Assembly (NCBI GenBank): GCA_029941905.1
Contig: JAPYTQ010000019.1
Span: 1-64,000, forward strand
DNA length: 64,000 nucleotides
Source of the DNA: JAHRVQ01 sp029941905
GTDB lineage: Bacteria > Pseudomonadota > Gammaproteobacteria > Pseudomonadales > Azotimanducaceae
Direction of reading: 5' to 3'
Shown: positions 56,518 through 64,000 of the stretch, one piece after another
Layout of the letters: each line of letters starts with the position of its first letter
Numbering within the stretch: position 1 is the first letter of the stretch
Position numbers and translations under genes: made by a program
Notes under the pieces: generated by a model
Told to the model about the DNA's origin: nothing
The model's database searches: none
The model's input: only the letters and a program-made list of their open reading frames with translations

Positions 56518-57504
56518 GCTGTCTCGAATCGCGCGTTTCACCAGATTCTCCATCAGGGGAATTTTGAAGTGATTGTGATTCAACGGCGTAGCGCCGCGAA
56601 TCGCGGACTGTCCTGCCAGGGCTGCTGTTTCGTCATTTTTGGTACTTGCTTTGACGACACTCTCAACCACAGTCAGCCGCTTTGGCACACATTCAACCCC
56701 ACCGCAGGCAATCCGGATGTCTTCAATCGTCGAACCATTTAACCTGATGGCGGCAGCTACGTTAACCAGGGCAAAGTCCCAGGTCTTGCGATCTGCAACC
56801 TTCTCAAAATAGAAACTGGCGCCAGACCAGGTATTGGGTATTCGAATGGCTGTGAGGATTTCGTTATCCTTCAGTACTGTCATGCGCTCGATATCTATCG
56901 CAGGTCCAATGAAGAATTCTTCCATGTTAACGACACGCTCACCGTCGGGTCCGGAAATAACACATTGCGCATCCAGGGCCACGAGTGCCGGTGCCGTATC
57001 GGAAGGCGACACAGCAACACAGCGATCAGCATTAAACAGGCAATGTTCACGATTCATGCCTTCAGGCGTATCGGCAAAGCACTTTTTGCCACCGGCCCGA
57101 TAACAGTCTAAACCTGACCGGTAATACCAGCATCGTGTATCCTGGCAAAGATTACCCCCCAGCGTACTCACATTCCGGATCTGTGGACTGGCCACCTGGC
57201 TTGCAGCTTGCGCCAGCAGGTTGAACTTTGACTTAACCAGGTCACTATTTGCAATTTCAGTGAGTGTTGTGGTCGCACCGATTTCGATCCCGCTCTGGAT
57301 TTCGCGTATCCCCTTCAACTCTTCGATGGCCAACAGGTCTATCAGTGCAGCAGGGTTTTTTACGCGATCCTTGAACCAGTCCAGGCTGTCATTTCCGCCT
57401 GCCATCACCCAGGCCTCTTTACCGAGGCGATTCACCAGCGTTAGTGCATTATCAAGATTCGCCGGTTGAAACAATTCAAAGCCTCGCATCATGTCTTTAA
57501 TCAT
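56515..57504 (-). CDS. Molybdenum hydroxylase FAD-binding subunit
   Basis: 329-residue FAD subunit of the xanthine dehydrogenase/aldehyde oxidase family (CoxM type). FAD-binding segments are VMAGGNDSLDWFKDRV near residue 35 and the block VSTLGGNLCQDTRCWYY near residue 112. Between residues about 120 and 160 there is a cysteine-rich loop (CWYYRSGLDCYRAGGKKC and later NADRCVAVSPSD) like the loop that binds an extra Fe-S cluster in 4-hydroxybenzoyl-CoA reductase. It transfers electrons from the Fe-S clusters to the acceptor. The TAG stop is supplied by the first bases of the inserted element. GGGGAG precedes the start. Confidence 0.9.
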   Translation of the reverse strand: MIKDMMRGFELFQPANLDNALTLVNRLGKEAWVMAGGNDSLDWFKDRVKNPAALIDLLAIEELKGIREIQSGIEIGATTTLTEIANSDLVKSKFNLLAQAASQVASPQIRNVSTLGGNLCQDTRCWYYRSGLDCYRAGGKKCFADTPEGMNREHCLFNADRCVAVSPSDTAPALVALDAQCVISGPDGERVVNMEEFFIGPAIDIERMTVLKDNEILTAIRIPNTWSGASFYFEKVADRKTWDFALVNVAAAIRLNGSTIEDIRIACGGVECVPKRLTVVESVVKASTKNDETAALAGQSAIRGATPLNHNHFKIPLMENLVKRAIRDS

Positions 57505-57516
57505 TATTTTCTCCCC

Positions 57517-59931
57517 CTAGAAGGTATTGACAGTCAAAGGCCCATGGGACTGTTCACGCCCGCTGGCTGCATTGATAATCATGTCCGGAACAACCGGTGT
57601 TCGGTTGAAGTAATGACCACCTAATGCATCTGAAATAGCACAAAGTAACGCCGCTGCAGCACAACCCAGCACCGGTTCGCCAATACCCCGGGCACCCACT
57701 GGATTTATCGGATCGGCCTTATCAACAGCCGTGCTTCTCATCACCGAAGGTACATCCAGGTAGGTTGCTATTCTGGACTGGTTCAACCCAACCGTTGCGG
57801 GCAGCCCATTTTGTGGATCGTAGACATGGCGTTCTTTTGTTGCCATACCAAATCCCATGACGCCGCCACCCTTGATCTGGGTTGCAAGGCCGAGCGGATG
57901 AATCACCGTACCGCAGTCGGCGACGCCAACATAGTCGATAATGTCATAAACCCCCGTCTCTACATCAAGCTCAATTTGAACAAATCCAGCGGCAAATGCA
58001 GGCGGTGTACCCTCGGATTTGAGGTTGTCCTTTGCGACACCGATCAAACCGGTTCCAGCGAGCGCAGCAACGGAGGCCTTTGTCATGGGGTTAATATCTT
58101 CCGGCGCTTCCGCACCACTGAATTTACCGCCAATTTCTATCGCACGTTTTGCTGCCGCTGCATAGGTAAGATGTTTGGTAGGATCAGCACTCAAAAATAC
58201 TTTTTCTTCCCCGATGTCATAATCATCAGCTTCGCCGCCCAAATCCATTGCAGCAATTTCCTTGAGCTTCTGGACCGCATCCGTGGCGGCAACATAATTG
58301 GTCCGGGTCATCGTATAGGAAGTATTACTGCCGAACTGACCAATATTCCAGGGTAAGTGCTTGCGGGTGTCTCCGCGTACAATGACACAACTTTCCCAGT
58401 CACATTTCAGCACCTCGGCCGCAATTCTCGAGGTTGCTGTATGGGAGTAGGTACCAAGATTACCGACACCGGTATGGATATTTAACTTACCCTCGGGCGT
58501 GAGTACTACGAGGCCATCAAAACCACTGTAACCGGCACTGTGGTATGCCTGACCGACACCAATACCTGTCACCTTTGAACCCTTCTTCTGGCCACTGAGC
58601 TTTTTCTTTTCTTCCCAGCCAAATTCTTTCGACCCTTTTTCGAGTGCTTCATTAAGGTAAGCACTCGTTAAGCCACTTTTTTTCGGGCCGTATTTAGTCG
58701 CGCTGGTCGGGTCATTGATAGCTCGAATGGCAACGCGATCAATACCCAGTTGTACAGCCGCCTTGTCCATTAATGGTTCGATGGCGCAGGCGATCTGGTT
58801 CTGGCCGGGACCACGTTGCGCAAATCTTCGGGGAGTATTGGTATCAACGGGGATTCCCCTGAATGTCATCGCTTCTGGTGTATAGACCAGTGCAACTGCC
58901 TCTGCCGCTGATATATAGTCATTGAAACCGACATCGGGACCGTTCTCCTGAACAATGTAGAGATCGACTGCCAGCAGGCGACCATCTTCACGAAACCCCA
59001 TTTTTAACCGACCCTGGAATCCGGCCCTGGCGGTACCGATAAAATACTCTTCGGCCCGGCTGATTCTCATCATCACAGGGCGATTTATTTTTTTCGACAT
59101 ATGGGCAGGTATGGACATCTCTGTATAGGCAGAGAGTTTTGATCCGAAACCACCACCACAATACTCGGCGACAAAGACAAGATCCTGCGGCTTGATGCCG
59201 ATCATTCCAGCAAGAAAGGGTACAGGGAAACTACCGCTCTGGGATGATGCATGCACAATACATTTTCCGTTTTGCCAGTATGCCATGGCTGAACGGGTCT
59301 CCAGGCAGTGATGAGACGTACCGGCCGTAACGAAACTTTCATCGAGGGTGTAGGCCGCCTTTTCGAAATTCCCGTTCACGTCTCCAAAGGTCCAGGTATC
59401 TTCCGCTTCGCCCATTGGCAATTCACCTTCCTTCACCGCAGCGAAGTCCCTGGCAGTCCATTTCGTTTCCTTTATATAAGGCTTACCGCTCTTGTTACCT
59501 GCCACATTTCCATCTGTCCTTGCGTTGGCACCACCTGGATAAAGACTCTCCAGCGGATCAAGGGTAAATGGCAGGGGCTCCAGATCGAGTTTGATTTTTT
59601 CCAGTGCATCCTGGGCGATCGTCTCACTCTCAGCAGCGAGCGCCAATATTGGGTCACCAACATAATGTGGTTCATTCGTCAGCGTTGGTTTGGCCGGAGA
59701 AGTGACCGCAGGTAAATCATCTGCGGTGAGTATGCCAATGACACCTGGCATCGCCAGTGCTTCAGTGGCATCGATATTGTTTACTTTTGCATGCGGCATG
59801 GGACTCAGTAGCAAACGGCAGAAAACCATGCCCTCTACCCTGAAATCTTCGGCATATTTAGCCTTGCCAGTCACCTTGGCAACGACATCTGGTGGTGTGA
59901 AATTTTTCCCGATCAGTTTGTAGTCATTCAT
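57517..59931 (-). CDS. Molybdenum hydroxylase large (Mo-cofactor) subunit
   Basis: 804-residue molybdopterin-binding subunit (xanthine dehydrogenase/aldehyde oxidase family). Landmarks: an N-terminal GKAKYAEDF domain, the SGSFPVPFLAGMIGI and EYCGGGFGSKLSAYTE cofactor-binding blocks near residue 250, RFAQRGPGQNQIACAIE near residue 370, and the catalytic glutamate in VGARGIGEPVLGCAA near residue 746. No signal peptide; it would be co-exported with the Tat-tagged Fe-S subunit, whose gene it overlaps by four bases. Substrate is an aldehyde or N-heterocycle; not resolvable by eye. Confidence 0.92.
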   Translation of the reverse strand: MNDYKLIGKNFTPPDVVAKVTGKAKYAEDFRVEGMVFCRLLLSPMPHAKVNNIDATEALAMPGVIGILTADDLPAVTSPAKPTLTNEPHYVGDPILALAAESETIAQDALEKIKLDLEPLPFTLDPLESLYPGGANARTDGNVAGNKSGKPYIKETKWTARDFAAVKEGELPMGEAEDTWTFGDVNGNFEKAAYTLDESFVTAGTSHHCLETRSAMAYWQNGKCIVHASSQSGSFPVPFLAGMIGIKPQDLVFVAEYCGGGFGSKLSAYTEMSIPAHMSKKINRPVMMRISRAEEYFIGTARAGFQGRLKMGFREDGRLLAVDLYIVQENGPDVGFNDYISAAEAVALVYTPEAMTFRGIPVDTNTPRRFAQRGPGQNQIACAIEPLMDKAAVQLGIDRVAIRAINDPTSATKYGPKKSGLTSAYLNEALEKGSKEFGWEEKKKLSGQKKGSKVTGIGVGQAYHSAGYSGFDGLVVLTPEGKLNIHTGVGNLGTYSHTATSRIAAEVLKCDWESCVIVRGDTRKHLPWNIGQFGSNTSYTMTRTNYVAATDAVQKLKEIAAMDLGGEADDYDIGEEKVFLSADPTKHLTYAAAAKRAIEIGGKFSGAEAPEDINPMTKASVAALAGTGLIGVAKDNLKSEGTPPAFAAGFVQIELDVETGVYDIIDYVGVADCGTVIHPLGLATQIKGGGVMGFGMATKERHVYDPQNGLPATVGLNQSRIATYLDVPSVMRSTAVDKADPINPVGARGIGEPVLGCAAAALLCAISDALGGHYFNRTPVVPDMIINAASGREQSHGPLTVNTF

Positions 59932-60614
59932 GTTAACTGCTCCTGCGCTGCACGCATCACCGAATTAAGGTAATGATCATAAGCGCCACAGCGGCACAGG
60001 TTACCCGACATTGCCTGCCGCGCCTCCTCCCTGCTGGGATTGGGATTGACTTTCAACAGCCCGACCGCCGACATCAATTGCCCTGGTGTACAAAATCCAC
60101 ATTGCGGGCCCAGTTCATCGACAAACGCCTGCTGAACCGGATGCAAATCACCATTGGCAGCTTGCAGTCCTTCAACGGTAGTTACTTTTCGACCCCTCAC
60201 ACCGTGACTCAATGTCGAACAGGAGTAAGTCGGCACATCATCAATTAAAATGGTGCAGGCACCACATTCACCACGGTCACAACCCAGCTTGGTGCCTGTC
60301 AGTCCAAGTTTGTAGCGCAATGTCATTGCCAGAGTCTCCTGGGGCAACACATCTACCCGACGCACTTTGCCATTCACGTTAAGGGAGATCAGTCTTTCAA
60401 CAGCACCGGCAACTGAAGTTGATGTTTGGCTTTCACCGGAACACCCACTCAAAGTACCCAGCATCGAACCCGATGCGACGGTCGCGCCTGTGGCGATAAT
60501 ACCTTTGATGAAATTTCGGCGGGATAACCGGGCAGATTGCACCCGCGCCGCTGGATCGATATTAATATCAACATCACTGCCAGTAGCAGATGGAGTATAG
60601 ATCTCGGGTTTCAT
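59928..60614 (-). CDS. Tat-exported 2Fe-2S subunit of molybdenum hydroxylase
   Basis: 228-residue iron-sulfur subunit. A Tat signal (SRRNFIKGIIATGATVASG) is followed by an LSGC sequence that fits a lipobox, so the subunit is probably exported and possibly lipid-anchored. Two 2Fe-2S clusters are seen: CDRGECGACTILIDDVPTYSC near residue 113 and CGFCTPGQ near residue 171 with CRCGAY near residue 208. The ATG at 60614 with GAGGGA four bases upstream is preferred over frames beginning at TTG 60647. First gene of the molybdenum hydroxylase operon; periplasmic enzymes of this type resemble PaoABC, but no PaoD-type chaperone is visible here. Confidence 0.9.
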   Translation of the reverse strand: MKPEIYTPSATGSDVDINIDPAARVQSARLSRRNFIKGIIATGATVASGSMLGTLSGCSGESQTSTSVAGAVERLISLNVNGKVRRVDVLPQETLAMTLRYKLGLTGTKLGCDRGECGACTILIDDVPTYSCSTLSHGVRGRKVTTVEGLQAANGDLHPVQQAFVDELGPQCGFCTPGQLMSAVGLLKVNPNPSREEARQAMSGNLCRCGAYDHYLNSVMRAAQEQLT

Positions 60615-60756
60615 AGTTCCCTCATTGATGACCATATTCTTGTTCAATCACCACTGTATCCAGATTGATTGGAGTCGGTCAAGAGGCATTGATTATTCCC
60701 CTGCAAACTTCTCCCCATAATTCGCCAGTGCTTCACTTTTATTAGTCCAACAGGTA

Positions 60757-62502
60757 TTAGTCCAACACAACCTTCCGCCATTGGCGGACAGAGTTGATCA
60801 GATAGATATCCGGGCAGGTTTTTATTTCCTCCCGGGTAATAATTCCTTCCTCAATTTGCCTGCTATCAAGCAGGAACTGCCTGAATGTCCCGGCCAACAG
60901 GCCACAGGACAATCGGGGTGTAATCAACTTGTCATTTCGCTTGATGACAAGATTGGCGATCGTGGATTCTGTCATCTCCCGTTTTTCGTTCCAGAGCAAC
61001 ACATCATCGCGATCCAAAAAATTTTCCCTGGCTTGCTCAAATACACCTCGCCTGGTGGTCTTGTGGTACAAAAAAACATCACCAGAGTTCACTGCATGTC
61101 GAGCCATGGCGACTTTTCCAGGCGGCATGGACATTGCCGTGTCGAACCGTTCACTGGTTACTGTATTTTCCCCATCGCAACGCAGCAACAACCGTACCTT
61201 GTATGGCGTTGCCTCGAAATCCCGGCTGACGTTCGACAGTGTTCCTTCGATATCATCCAGATCCAGATGAATGTCGAAGTACTCGGCAGAATCACGCAAT
61301 CGGCGAAGATGGTAGTCCAATAAAAAATAACTGTCTTTGGGTGTCCAAAGGAGTGTTTCGATCAAAGAAAAAGACGGCCTGAACTGTGGTTGCCGAATCG
61401 TCTTGGCTTTTAACAAGCACTCGTCATATTCCTGTTCGGCATCCGAGTCCCAGACAATACCGCCACCAATACCATATTCCAGGCCATCCTTTTTTTTATC
61501 AATCAGCGCGGTACGGATAGCAACATTAAACTGCGCATCACCGTTGGGTGACATGAAGCCTATGCTGCCGGTATAGATGTGACGTGGCGAAGGCTCAAGA
61601 GAGCGAATAATCGCCATGGTGTTAACCTTGGGTGCACCCGTGATGGAGGCGCAGGGAAAAAGCGCCTGCATCACACTAACAACGGAAACCTTCGATACAG
61701 CGCTCACACTCGATGTCATCTGCCACAAGGTTGGATATTTTTCGACCAGAAACGCACGGTTTACACGGACGCTACCTGTGGTCGCAATTTTGCCGATATC
61801 ATTTCGAATCATATCGACGATCATGATGTTCTCTGCCCGGTCCTTCGGTGATTCACCCAGGCGTTTTTTTTGCGCCAGGTCTTCGGCGAGTGTCAGTCCG
61901 CGACGCGCTGTGCCCTTCATGGGTCGTGTGGAGATCCTGCCTGAACGCAATTCAGCCTTTATTTCAAAGAATAGTTCCGGTGAGGCACAGCAGACCGCAT
62001 GATCATCAAGGTCGATAAAAGCGGCGTAGGGTGCATCCACGGCAAAACTGCAAAAGAGTGCCCAGGGGTCACCGGCAAACTCAGCCCGCTGGCGGATTGT
62101 ATAGTTGACCTGATAAGTATCCCCTGATTCGATACGCCGCTTTATTTCATCAATGTGTTGGGAATAACGACCGGAATCCAGGGACAGCAGCCAATGATCC
62201 GGATGAACAACCGATTCTGCCGTGGCGGTTGCAATATGCTCAATCGTCTCTGGCGATTGGTACAGGCCAAAGCACAGTAGTGGGAACTGATCTGGATCCC
62301 GGGTAACCAGCGCGCAGTCAAAACCTGGCGCCGCTTCATAGCTGACAAACCCTGCTGCGTAGTAGCCAGCGTCTACTTGCGCCTGAATTCGTTCAAACAT
62401 CGGCAGAACTTCATCCTGGTGGCGGGCGACAATAACCTCAACAGGATCGGAAAAGCCTAGCCAGGTACCTTCGGTTTGTCGTATCAGGAGTTTGTTAATC
62501 AT
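60757..62502 (-). CDS. pabB: PabB-PabC fusion (aminodeoxychorismate synthase/lyase)
   Basis: 581-residue fusion making p-aminobenzoate for folate. Residues 1-370 are aminodeoxychorismate synthase component I: GDTYQVNYTIR, RPMKGTARRG, DMIRNDIGKIA and CASITGAPKVNTMAI with the chorismate-binding lysine in TGAPK. Residues about 380-581 are a branched-chain-aminotransferase-like lyase (PabC), with FSLIETLLWTP, the DYHLRRLRDSAEYF stretch and the late NEKREMTESTIANLVI. It overlaps the secreted peptidase gene by eight bases. PabA is not in the window. Confidence 0.88.
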   Translation of the reverse strand: MINKLLIRQTEGTWLGFSDPVEVIVARHQDEVLPMFERIQAQVDAGYYAAGFVSYEAAPGFDCALVTRDPDQFPLLCFGLYQSPETIEHIATATAESVVHPDHWLLSLDSGRYSQHIDEIKRRIESGDTYQVNYTIRQRAEFAGDPWALFCSFAVDAPYAAFIDLDDHAVCCASPELFFEIKAELRSGRISTRPMKGTARRGLTLAEDLAQKKRLGESPKDRAENIMIVDMIRNDIGKIATTGSVRVNRAFLVEKYPTLWQMTSSVSAVSKVSVVSVMQALFPCASITGAPKVNTMAIIRSLEPSPRHIYTGSIGFMSPNGDAQFNVAIRTALIDKKKDGLEYGIGGGIVWDSDAEQEYDECLLKAKTIRQPQFRPSFSLIETLLWTPKDSYFLLDYHLRRLRDSAEYFDIHLDLDDIEGTLSNVSRDFEATPYKVRLLLRCDGENTVTSERFDTAMSMPPGKVAMARHAVNSGDVFLYHKTTRRGVFEQARENFLDRDDVLLWNEKREMTESTIANLVIKRNDKLITPRLSCGLLAGTFRQFLLDSRQIEEGIITREEIKTCPDIYLINSVRQWRKVVLD

Positions 62503-63838
62503 CAACCTGATCGCGGATTCCAGCCTCTGACAACAGGGTCAGGATGCCAATTTGAATGGCGATGTGGCCATCAACGTTCTGCCACCATTCACCTGGGGAG
62601 TGCGAGTGACTCCCCTTGCCACCGCGGCTCATAGTCACCGCCGGGATACCCAGTGAAATAGGCAGGTTCGCATCGGTGGATGAGATCCTCAGTTGTGGTT
62701 CAATACCATAGGCCAGCGTAGCCGCAATCGCGCGCTGGACCAATGGTACGTGCACGTTCCCTTTCGCCGCAGGACGATTGCCAACCGATTCGATTTCCAG
62801 AGTGATTTCCTGTCCCGACAATCGGGCCTCATTCTCAGCATCCAAAGCTCCCTGCAATGCCGCCTTAAAAACAGCATCAATCGCATCGAGCTTTCTCTGG
62901 TTGCCGGAACGCATATCAACTTCCATCCATGATTCAAACGGGATTGAGTTAATTGATGTACCACCGCCAATACGCCCGATGCTGTAGCTGGCCTTATCAC
63001 CCTTATTCGTCACAGTGGGTGCCTGTTCTACGAAACGTTGAATCGCACGACCAAGCGCATGGTGGGGGTTGGCCAGACCAAACGAGCCCCAGGAATGCCC
63101 ACCTGAACCACTGAAGGTGATCCGGTATCGATGGGAACCAACGCCACCAAAAACAATATGTTCAGAGGACCCGCCATCAATGGCAATTAATGCATCAATC
63201 ACGGGCGCGCCTTCACGGAACAAATGTCGTACTCCCCGTAAATCCCCGAGGCCTTCTTCGCCCACATTACCGATAAACAACAGATCTGCTTCAGTTTTTA
63301 TCTTCGCGTGTTCCAATGCCCTCAGTACCGCCAGAACATTTACCAGACCCCGGGTGTTGTCCCCGATGCCCGGTGCGAACATCCTGGGGTTTTTAGTTTG
63401 ACCTTTTTCGAACCGCACCGTGACATCGGTCCCTTCAGGGAAAACCGTATCCAGGTGACCGCTGTAAGCAACGACCCGTCCGTTTCCCGACCCAGGCCGG
63501 TGCCCAACGACGTTACCCACCTCATCAATGATTACGTCATCGAGCCCGGATTCCCTTAACAGTTCTGCAAATCTCTTTGCCCGCGCAGCTTCAGCAAAGG
63601 GCGGTGCGGGTATTTCAGTCAATTCCACCAGGTTTTGCTGCGACTGGGGTTCGAGGCTCAGAACATGGTCCAGCGCTGACTGAACCTGATCATTTTGCTG
63701 CAAGGCTACTATCTGTTTTGTATATTCGGGCGCTGGGATGGCTGTCTCAGCCTGAACATTTTGTAAAAATAGCATCAGGCAGAAACAAAACGTTCGACCA
63801 GGCAAGCGGCTGCAATGGTCTAATCTCCTGTTGTACAT
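62495..63838 (-). CDS. Secreted M20-family metallopeptidase
   Basis: 447-residue M20 peptidase (PepT/ArgE-like) with an N-terminal signal peptide (FCFCLMLFLQNVQA), so it acts in the periplasm. Metal-binding motifs are SGHLDTVFPEG near residue 125, GIGDNTRGLVN near residue 152 and GNVGEEGLGDL near residue 186, with a late histidine in GSHSHSPGEWW. Expected to cleave di- or tripeptides or N-acyl amino acids. The ATG at 63838 with GGGA upstream is chosen; a TTG six codons earlier is possible. Overlaps the PabB-PabC gene by eight bases at its 3' end. Confidence 0.88.
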   Translation of the reverse strand: MYNRRLDHCSRLPGRTFCFCLMLFLQNVQAETAIPAPEYTKQIVALQQNDQVQSALDHVLSLEPQSQQNLVELTEIPAPPFAEAARAKRFAELLRESGLDDVIIDEVGNVVGHRPGSGNGRVVAYSGHLDTVFPEGTDVTVRFEKGQTKNPRMFAPGIGDNTRGLVNVLAVLRALEHAKIKTEADLLFIGNVGEEGLGDLRGVRHLFREGAPVIDALIAIDGGSSEHIVFGGVGSHRYRITFSGSGGHSWGSFGLANPHHALGRAIQRFVEQAPTVTNKGDKASYSIGRIGGGTSINSIPFESWMEVDMRSGNQRKLDAIDAVFKAALQGALDAENEARLSGQEITLEIESVGNRPAAKGNVHVPLVQRAIAATLAYGIEPQLRISSTDANLPISLGIPAVTMSRGGKGSHSHSPGEWWQNVDGHIAIQIGILTLLSEAGIRDQVDD

Positions 63839-63856
63839 AAAATTTCCCGACAGCAA

Positions 63857-64000
63857 TTAAACCAGGCTATGGTCATCCACATGGGTGGAATTAACGGTAA
63901 TGCGATTTGCAGAAGGATCGGTCAGAAAAAACGAGTCATGGATGTCTCCCCTGGATATATCGCTCACCTTCAAACCCGCCTCCCTGTAAGATTCATGAGA
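63857..64000 (-). CDS. VOC-family protein, C-terminal part (gene runs past window edge)
   Basis: Forty-seven codons from the edge read as the end of a glyoxalase-fold protein: SRGDIHDSFFLTDPSANRIT followed by VNSTHVDDHSLV and stop TAA at 63857-63859. The FFLTDPSANRI block is the characteristic last metal-site strand of VOC proteins. The start and N-terminal module lie beyond base 64000. Confidence 0.7.
   Translation of the reverse strand, partial: SHESYREAGLKVSDISRGDIHDSFFLTDPSANRITVNSTHVDDHSLV

Noticed and set aside
1..64000. tRNA, rRNA or prophage genes
   Set aside because: No cloverleaf-like or rRNA sequence and no phage structural or integrase gene could be recognised by reading both strands; a tRNAscan or Rfam scan would settle it.

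Overview
The window looks like about 64 kb of chromosome from a free-living, probably marine, gammaproteobacterium of moderate GC. The ydbH-ynbE-ydbL envelope operon, the InaA-type kinase, the paired DUF2868/DUF3482 genes and the many ester, amide and acyl-CoA catabolic enzymes support this. It is a lineage-level inference; no rRNA or tRNA gene is visible. Nearly all of the sequence is coding, in short operons on both strands.

Layout. 0-5.2 kb: a FetB-type permease whose junction with an upstream gene is split by a small TA-flanked inverted-repeat element, then a MATE exporter and, convergent, ydbH-ynbE-ydbL (phospholipid transport; ydbH probably uses a rare ATT start). 5.3-11.8 kb: metY followed by hydrolases, a PaiB-like flavoprotein, esterases and a quinone oxidoreductase. 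11.8-14.8 kb: aromatic amino acid hydroxylase, cupin and InaA-like kinase. 14.8-19.9 kb: a loose accessory region with small orphan ORFs, a GC-rich 350-residue SAICAR synthase, an ArsR/SRPBCC pair with a candidate operator, a dispersed repeat present three times and gene fragments. 19.9-30.9 kb: catabolic genes (two ring- or acyl-type operons, CDF transporter, bactofilin, flavin monooxygenase, acyl-CoA ligase); two genes here carry single in-frame TAG codons.

30.9-31.6 kb holds the most striking gene: an iodothyronine-deiodinase-like selenoprotein, with an in-frame TGA at the catalytic position (GSYT-U-PPF) and a compact hairpin just downstream that fits a bacterial SECIS. It is divergent from hmgA (homogentisate dioxygenase), whose promoter region contains a pair of palindromic operator-like repeats. 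33-41.3 kb: enoyl-CoA hydratase, a type IV pilin-like gene behind three tandem paralogous HAMP-like membrane proteins, acyl-CoA dehydrogenase, NUDIX, M20 amidohydrolase, TauD dioxygenase and MAPEG. 41.5-54.9 kb: amidase, MBL hydrolase, GTPase pair, amidohydrolase, a double PARP-type zinc-finger protein next to an ADP-ribosylglycohydrolase, PhyH dioxygenase, an Hpt-REC-REC-GGDEF regulator, DUF899 and VOC proteins.

55-60.6 kb is a Tat-exported molybdenum hydroxylase operon (2Fe-2S, Mo and FAD subunits, a previously uncalled 50-residue membrane protein, a b-type cytochrome and a helical protein). A 305-bp inverted-repeat element is inserted exactly in what was a TAATG stop/start overlap. 60.7-64 kb: a PabB-PabC fusion, a secreted M20 peptidase and the end of a VOC gene. 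A recurring feature is small TA-targeted elements at operon junctions and 12- to 45-bp tandem duplications at gene starts or within genes.
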